This document shows positions 59,612 through 64,000 of a DNA stretch of 64,000 bases, piece by piece. Location of the stretch: contig NZ_VCHX02000176.1 in the NCBI RefSeq assembly GCF_005768555.2, positions 1 to 64,000 of the forward strand, given 5' to 3'. How positions within the stretch are numbered: position 1 is the stretch's first letter; each line of letters starts with the position of its first letter. Source of the stretch: Streptomyces sporangiiformans. Its GTDB lineage: Bacteria; Actinomycetota; Actinomycetes; Streptomycetales; Streptomycetaceae. The translations under genes and the position numbers were made by a program. Below the pieces are notes generated by a model. The model ran no database searches and was not told where the DNA came from. It saw only the letters and a program-made list of their open reading frames with translations.

Positions 59612-59735
59612 CCACTCAGCCACTCAGCCACTCAACCTCTCAGCCACGCAGCCGGGCAGCCACTGAACCACTCAGCGGCTGAACCACTCAGCCAATCAGC
59701 CACTCGCCCACCCACCCACTCACCACTCCCCCTCG
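59612..59735. repeat. Tandem CCACTCAGC-type repeats
   Basis: Imperfect repeats of a 9-bp unit (CCACTCAGC, variants with ACGCAGC, AATCAGC) filling the gap between two convergent genes. Noncoding. Confidence 0.7.
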
Positions 59736-59745
59736 CCCCCCACGG

Positions 59746-60699
59746 TCAGTCCGCAGTCGCGCCCTGGAACGCCCTCCGGTAAGCCTGCGGACTCGTACCC
59801 ACCACCCTCTTGAAGCGGTCCCGGAACGCCGTCGGGGAGCCGAAGCCCGCCTGCGCGGCTATCCGTTCGACCGGGTGCGTGGTGGTCTCCAGGAGGTGCT
59901 GGGCACGGCGGACCCGCGCCCGGTGGAGCCATTGCAGGGGCGTCGTGCCCGTCTGTTCGCGGAAGCGGCGGTTGAGGGTACGGGCGCTGGTGCCGGCCTG
60001 GGCGGCGATGTCGTCCAGGGTCAGCTCGTGCTCGGCGTTCTCCTCCAGCCAGCGCAGGAGGGGTTCCATCGTGGCGCCGGCCGGGGCCGGAGGCTGCGCG
60101 TGGATGATGAACTGGGCCTGCCCGCCCTCCCGTTCCAAGGGCATGACCGAGAGACGGGCCGCGTCCGCGGCGACGGCCGAGCCGTAGTCCTTGCGGATCA
60201 TGTGCAGACACATGTCGAGCGCGGCGGCGGAGCCCGCCGAGGTGAGGAACTGGCCGTTGTCCACGTAGAGGACGTTGGGGTCGACCGTCACGGCCGGATA
60301 CATGTCCGCCAGATACGGGGCGGCGATCCAGTGGGTGGTCGCCCGCAGCCCGTCCAGGAGACCGGTCGCGGCGAAGATGAACGCGCCCACGCAGACGGAG
60401 GCGATACGGGTGCCGTTCGCGGCGGCGGCGCGCAACGCCTCGGCCACACCGGGCGGCAGCGGGACGCTGGGCTCGGCGACGCCGGGCAGGATGATCGTGT
60501 CGGCCTCGGCCAGGGCCTCCAGACCGTACGGCGCCCGCAGCCTGAACGAGATCGCGCCCACCTCCTCCTCCGCCGCACAGACCCGCACCCGGTAGGCGTC
60601 CCGGCCGTCCGGCAGCCGGGCGCGCGAGAACGTGTCGATCGGTGCGGAGAGGTCGAAGGGGATGACCTGGTCCAGGGCGAGTACGGCCACGGTGTGCAT
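59746..60699 (-). CDS. GlxA-type DJ-1/PfpI-AraC transcriptional regulator
   Basis: 317 residues. N-terminal DJ-1/PfpI-like domain (VAVLALDQVIPFDLSAPIDTF, nucleophile-elbow Cys in IASVCVGAFIFAATGLLDG). C-terminal AraC helix-turn-helix pair (DDIAAQAGTSARTLNRRFREQTG, IAAQAGFGSPTAFRDRFKRVVGTSPQAYRR by parts). Unrelated to the copper oxidase also called GlxA. Divergent from a small membrane protein it may regulate. Confidence 0.88.
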   Translation of the reverse strand: MHTVAVLALDQVIPFDLSAPIDTFSRARLPDGRDAYRVRVCAAEEEVGAISFRLRAPYGLEALAEADTIILPGVAEPSVPLPPGVAEALRAAAANGTRIASVCVGAFIFAATGLLDGLRATTHWIAAPYLADMYPAVTVDPNVLYVDNGQFLTSAGSAAALDMCLHMIRKDYGSAVAADAARLSVMPLEREGGQAQFIIHAQPPAPAGATMEPLLRWLEENAEHELTLDDIAAQAGTSARTLNRRFREQTGTTPLQWLHRARVRRAQHLLETTTHPVERIAAQAGFGSPTAFRDRFKRVVGTSPQAYRRAFQGATAD

Positions 60700-60884
60700 G
60701 GCGAAAGAGTAGGCAGGGAACGGGTTCTGGCCAACGGGCGGTAGTCGGCCGCGACTGGTTCAACGCCACATGATCCATGACCACCACGTGGCGAGAAGCC
60801 ATGGCGAGAGGCCTGGCGAGAATCCGTTGACCTATGGCAATACCGCCGCTTCTACGCGATCCCGTCGCCGCCTACCGTCCCTTC

Positions 60885-61355
60885 GTGACCAAGTTCCTTC
60901 TCGCCGTCCACGTCATCGCCGCGATCATCGCCATCGGGCCCGTCACCGTGGCCGCCAGCATGTTCCCGCCGAGCGCGCGCCGTGCCCTCGCCGAGCCGCA
61001 CGACCCGCGAGCGGTGGAGACCGTACGTCTGCTGCACCGGATCTGCCGGGTCTACGCCACCGTCGGCGTCGTCGTCCCCGTCTTCGGCTTCGCCACGGCC
61101 GGCACCATGGGCGTGCTCGGCGACGCCTGGCTGATCGTCTCCATCGCCCTGACCGCACTCGCGGCCGTCGTCCTCGTCGCCGTGGTCCTGCCCCGGCAGA
61201 CCGCGCTCCTCGAAGGGGCGGAGGCGGGTGAGGGCGCCGAGACCGGCAAGCGCCTCACCGCTCAACTGGCCATGTCCACAGGCATCTTCAACCTGCTCTG
61301 GGCCACCGTCACCATCCTCATGATCATCCGCCCGGGTTCCACCACGGGCGCCTGA
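60885..61355 (+). CDS. Four-helix membrane protein (DUF2269-like)
   Basis: 156 residues from GTG 60885 (an upstream ATG at 60834 would add 17 residues). Helices: LLAVHVIAAIIAIGPVTVA, ATVGVVVPVFGFATAG, WLIVSIALTALAAVVLVAVV and LLWATVTILMII. Layout with LHRICRVYATVG fits DUF2269-like integral membrane proteins. Function unknown. Divergent from the AraC/DJ-1 regulator. Confidence 0.6.
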   Translation: MTKFLLAVHVIAAIIAIGPVTVAASMFPPSARRALAEPHDPRAVETVRLLHRICRVYATVGVVVPVFGFATAGTMGVLGDAWLIVSIALTALAAVVLVAVVLPRQTALLEGAEAGEGAETGKRLTAQLAMSTGIFNLLWATVTILMIIRPGSTTGA

Positions 61356-61373
61356 CCCGGCGAAAGGGTCTCG

Positions 61374-62204
61374 TCACACGGGCACCGTGAGGGTAGCCGT
61401 GTACCCCTTCTCAACGCTGCCTTCCACCGTGGCCATCTGCTGGTCGTAGCCGTCGCTGAAGATGTTGTCGGTGTCCAGGGACAGCTGACTCAGGTTCTGG
61501 ACACTGCGCTCGTAGCCGTCCGTCGCGTACACGACGTCGCAGACCTTCTCCGGGAGGGCGAGTTGCGAGGTGGACGTGATGGACGTGGCGTTGGTGCCGT
61601 CTTCGAGACTGCCGTAGACCTCGAAGTGGATGTGGGGCCATCGTCCGCTGTAACAGGCCGGGAAGATGCTCGTGAACGTGACCTGGCCCTTGGCGTCGGC
61701 CTCCTGGACGCCGCGCAGGTAGTTCTCCTCGGTGACGCCCTCGGAGTAGAGGGAGTAGTTGCCGTCCCGGTCGCAGTGCCACAGGTAGACCGCCGCGCCC
61801 TCCTTCGGGGTGCCGCAGCCCGAGGCGGCGTCGACGACGGTGAGGGTGATGGTCAGCGGAACGCCCTCCGCCTTCCCGCTCGCGGAGCCGAAGCTGGAGG
61901 TGATGTCCTTGCGGACCACGCCGGATTCCTTCAGGACGTTCACGCCGTTGGAGCCGTCACCGGGGTACGGGCCGGCCGTCTCGCCCGGGATGGTTTCGCA
62001 GCTCGCGTCGGAGGTTCCCGAGGAGGACGACGACGAGGACGAGGAGCTGGACGAGGAAGAGGACGCGGTGTCCGAGTCCTCGCCCGAGCAACCCACCAGG
62101 GGGACCAAGGACGCGCCGGCCAGCAGCCGGATCATCTTGCGGCGTTGAAGGGTGGGGAGGTCGAAGGAGAGACCTCTGTCGTGGTCGTGGATTTCCTCGC
62201 GCAT
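61374..62204 (-). CDS. Intradiol ring-cleavage dioxygenase-like lipoprotein
   Basis: 276 residues. The N-terminal export signal has a basic region (LQRRKMIRLLAG) and a lipobox LVGC, then a linker of 15 consecutive Ser. The intradiol dioxygenase domain includes TAGPYPGDG, VYLWHCDRDGNYSLYS, TEENYLRGVQ, and the iron ligands Tyr and His in ACYSGRWPHIHFEVYG. Extracellular, membrane-anchored members of this family may act on catechol-type or lignin-derived compounds; the true substrate is unknown. Confidence 0.85.
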   Translation of the reverse strand: MREEIHDHDRGLSFDLPTLQRRKMIRLLAGASLVPLVGCSGEDSDTASSSSSSSSSSSSSSSGTSDASCETIPGETAGPYPGDGSNGVNVLKESGVVRKDITSSFGSASGKAEGVPLTITLTVVDAASGCGTPKEGAAVYLWHCDRDGNYSLYSEGVTEENYLRGVQEADAKGQVTFTSIFPACYSGRWPHIHFEVYGSLEDGTNATSITSTSQLALPEKVCDVVYATDGYERSVQNLSQLSLDTDNIFSDGYDQQMATVEGSVEKGYTATLTVPV

Positions 62205-62334
62205 GGCTGCTCACCTTTGTTCTCTCTGTGTCGCCCGCTGGATTCGAGTGACACTAAGGGCGCTCGCTGTGGAGCATCCACGAGAAACCTGTGAGGTTCC
62301 TGAGCCAGGGCCCTCGTACGCCTACAAGGGTGGT

Positions 62335-62508
62335 TCAGGGAGTCACGAAGGCGACGAACAGGGCGAGGGGCAGAAGCACCGTGCCGGCGGCCATCAGCCA
62401 GCCCACCTTCCATGACGTCTTGTCACCGACTTTGACGCACAGCAGCGTCACCAGGCCGAGATAGAGGAACAGCGGCAATCCGACGATGACAGTCGCGCCA
62501 GACCCCAT
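62335..62508 (-). CDS. 57-residue two-span membrane protein
   Basis: Begins MGSGATVIVGLPLFLYLG, with AAAGGAA six bases before the start, and ends ALFVAFVTP. Two helices (VIVGLPLFLYLGLVTLLCV and WLMAAGTVLLPLALFVAF) joined by a KVGDKTSWK loop. GC-rich third positions support coding. It lies 60 bp downstream of the large truncated gene on the same strand, so possibly co-transcribed. Confidence 0.6.
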   Translation of the reverse strand: MGSGATVIVGLPLFLYLGLVTLLCVKVGDKTSWKVGWLMAAGTVLLPLALFVAFVTP

Positions 62509-62568
62509 GATGGATTCCTTTCCGTGCGGTACCGGGGCCGCCGTGCGGCGGCCCCGGTGTGGTGCGGT

Positions 62569-64000
62569 TTACGGCGTGATGTTCTCGGCGAATCGAGCGG
62601 TCGGGTCGTCGCAGTGCGCGACATCGCCCGGACGCTCACCCGGGCCGTCACCGATGACCGGAACGGGCGCGCTGATCTGCCAGGGGTTGCCGCCACTGCC
62701 CCGCTCGGTGGCACTGCACGATCCGTACGCGTGGCCGTTGCCGGCTGGGAGGTTGGAGAAGTTCTTCCAGTCGCCCAGCTTGATCCTGCTGTTCGACGGA
62801 CGGCCGAGGTTGTCGGTCATCTTGTCGTCGATGTAGAGGTACAGGTCCGGCATGTAGCTCTGGTAGACGATGCCGTTGGCCGGGACCGCGTCACGGTTGT
62901 CGCTCTTGTGCGTCGGCTTGACGCTGCCGTTCGCACAGAACGCGGCCGCGATGTCCTGCCAGATCGGCGGAGCGTTGCCGATCATGCTGCCGAAGGCGTT
63001 GTTGCCGCCGTCGTTCTTGAAGAACATCGAGTAGACCTCCCCGGCGAAGTTCCGGACACCGATGTTGGTCTCCGTATGCCCCTTCACCTTGTCCACCCAC
63101 GCCTTGACATTGTTGTTGACGTGCTTGTTCGCGACCATCGGCCGGTAGCCGTGGACGCCGCCGCCGACGGCACGGAAGTCCACACACGTGTTGTCCGAGT
63201 TCACGCGCGCGCCCCGGAAGTGCGGGAAGTACGCCTGGCCCGGGGTGTCACCGTCCGTGTACGGGCGCACGCGCTGATCGCGGCCGAACTCGAGGGCGTC
63301 GTACGTGGTGTAGTCGATGTTCGGCGCCGTGATCCCGTAGTCCGACTCGATCGCCTTGATGATGTCGGTCACGAAGTGCGGCAGGTGGGCGTTGCCGACG
63401 CGGACCCGGTAGCCCGCCGACTCACTTCCGGAGACGATCTTCCCGGTGGAGTTGTCGACGATGAAGCTCACGTCGACCTCGCTCTTGATCTTGTAGCTGT
63501 TGTCACCCTTCAGCGCGACGCTCGCGGGCTGCGACGAGTCCGGCCGCTGGTTGGACATGGCCATCCACACCGGGATCGACATGGCGGGCGCCGAGCCGTC
63601 CGACCGTGGCGTCTGGCCGCCGGCCTTGATGTCCTCGTACCACTTCTTGGCCGCGTCGTAGGTGTTCTGGCCACTGCACTCACCCACCGCTGTCACGGTG
63701 GGACAGCGGGCCGCGCCCGTGATGCCCATGACATCGGCGTTGTCGGGGTTCTGCCAGAACGGACCCTTGTACGCCAGACCCATGCCCCAGTCGTACAGCG
63801 TCTTCATGGTGCGCAGCGGTGTGTTCAACTCCTCCGGCATGTTGGAGTTGAGGTTCTGGTTCGGGTCGAAGATCGCCGCGGCGGTCAGGCTCCGCTCGAC
63901 GAACTTGCCGTTGATCGGCTCGACCGCGATCGCGTCGTAGGCGATGTCCTTGTCGCCGGTTCCGTCCGGGGTGATGGTCGACAACGACACCTTGGGCTTG
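62569..64000 (-). CDS. Large protein of unknown family, N-terminus beyond the window
   Basis: At least 477 residues; the frame is open to the window edge, so the 5' end is missing. Visible segments include MSLSTITPDGTGDKDIAYDA, GKFVERSLTAAAIFDPNQN, DNSYKIKSEVDVSFIVDNS and TYDALEFGRDQRVRPYTDGD. Cys pairs (ARCPTVTAVGEC, SDNTCVDF, AAFCANG, GSCSATE, AHCDDP) suggest disulfides and export. The family is not recognised. Confidence 0.7.
   Translation of the reverse strand, partial: KPKVSLSTITPDGTGDKDIAYDAIAVEPINGKFVERSLTAAAIFDPNQNLNSNMPEELNTPLRTMKTLYDWGMGLAYKGPFWQNPDNADVMGITGAARCPTVTAVGECSGQNTYDAAKKWYEDIKAGGQTPRSDGSAPAMSIPVWMAMSNQRPDSSQPASVALKGDNSYKIKSEVDVSFIVDNSTGKIVSGSESAGYRVRVGNAHLPHFVTDIIKAIESDYGITAPNIDYTTYDALEFGRDQRVRPYTDGDTPGQAYFPHFRGARVNSDNTCVDFRAVGGGVHGYRPMVANKHVNNNVKAWVDKVKGHTETNIGVRNFAGEVYSMFFKNDGGNNAFGSMIGNAPPIWQDIAAAFCANGSVKPTHKSDNRDAVPANGIVYQSYMPDLYLYIDDKMTDNLGRPSNSRIKLGDWKNFSNLPAGNGHAYGSCSATERGSGGNPWQISAPVPVIGDGPGERPGDVAHCDDPTARFAENITP

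Noticed and set aside
59746..60699. AraC/DJ-1 regulator as part of the GlxA copper-oxidase system
   Set aside because: The shared name GlxA is coincidental; domains are PfpI-like plus AraC, with no link to the copper oxidase.

Overview
The window is about 64 kb of very GC-rich chromosome that reads as Streptomyces or a close relative. The evidence is extreme third-position GC in most genes, frequent GTG starts, a few TTA codons, the cslA-glxA-cslZ tip-glycan locus, a DasR-type palindrome in front of a chitin-active LPMO gene, an ANTAR regulator, sortases of classes E and F, and a WhiJ/DUF397-type regulatory triad.

Layout. 0.1-9.0 kb: a catabolic/uptake locus. Two Asp/Glu racemase-like (maleate isomerase/EutA-like) genes diverge from a D-2-hydroxyacid dehydrogenase and an amidase. 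Then come a DUF3830 gene, a complete four-gene ABC importer resembling ectoine importer EhuBCDA, and an IclR regulator. 9.1-12.3 kb: tRNA-Lys(CTT) with a strong hairpin, an acyl-CoA synthetase, and an LPMO. 12.4-16.9 kb: a P-loop kinase, an SPFH protein, a cell-wall hydrolase and a GntR regulator. 17.2-22.2 kb: cslA-glxA, convergent with cslZ. These probably act with the LPMO in making and trimming a hyphal-tip glycan, with copper-dependent GlxA and LPMO.

22.4-37 kb is ordinary core/accessory chromosome: a GAF-ANTAR regulator, class F sortase, HAD phosphatase, a putative sortase substrate, a frameshifted ROK regulator, Gfo/Idh oxidoreductase, Uma2 protein, FAH-family hydrolase, a YidC paralogue, a TetR/aldo-keto reductase pair with two clear operators, an AraC regulator and class E sortase. 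37-40.5 kb holds membrane proteins and transposon ends, including a small TA-flanked element inserted exactly in the stop codon shared by two convergent genes.

40.5-45.8 kb is a lower-GC island carrying an SRA-like/PD-(D/E)XK modification-dependent nuclease candidate, a DUF6602 nuclease-like protein and a 1053-residue PLD-helicase-DUF3427 protein. This looks like a defence cassette and is the most interesting block. It is followed by a HATPase/XRE/DUF397 triad and gene debris.

48-64 kb: duplicated small secreted proteins (one frameshifted), a metzincin-ricin protein without a signal peptide, two MOSC proteins, a sodium:solute symporter with a 33-residue companion, a four-site operator array, a stress-type cluster (HEAT, DUF2267, Hsp20), a DJ-1/AraC regulator, a lipoprotein intradiol dioxygenase and a 5'-truncated large protein at the window end.

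Starts were chosen from Shine-Dalgarno sequences and family alignment by eye. All family names rest on motif recognition without database searches.
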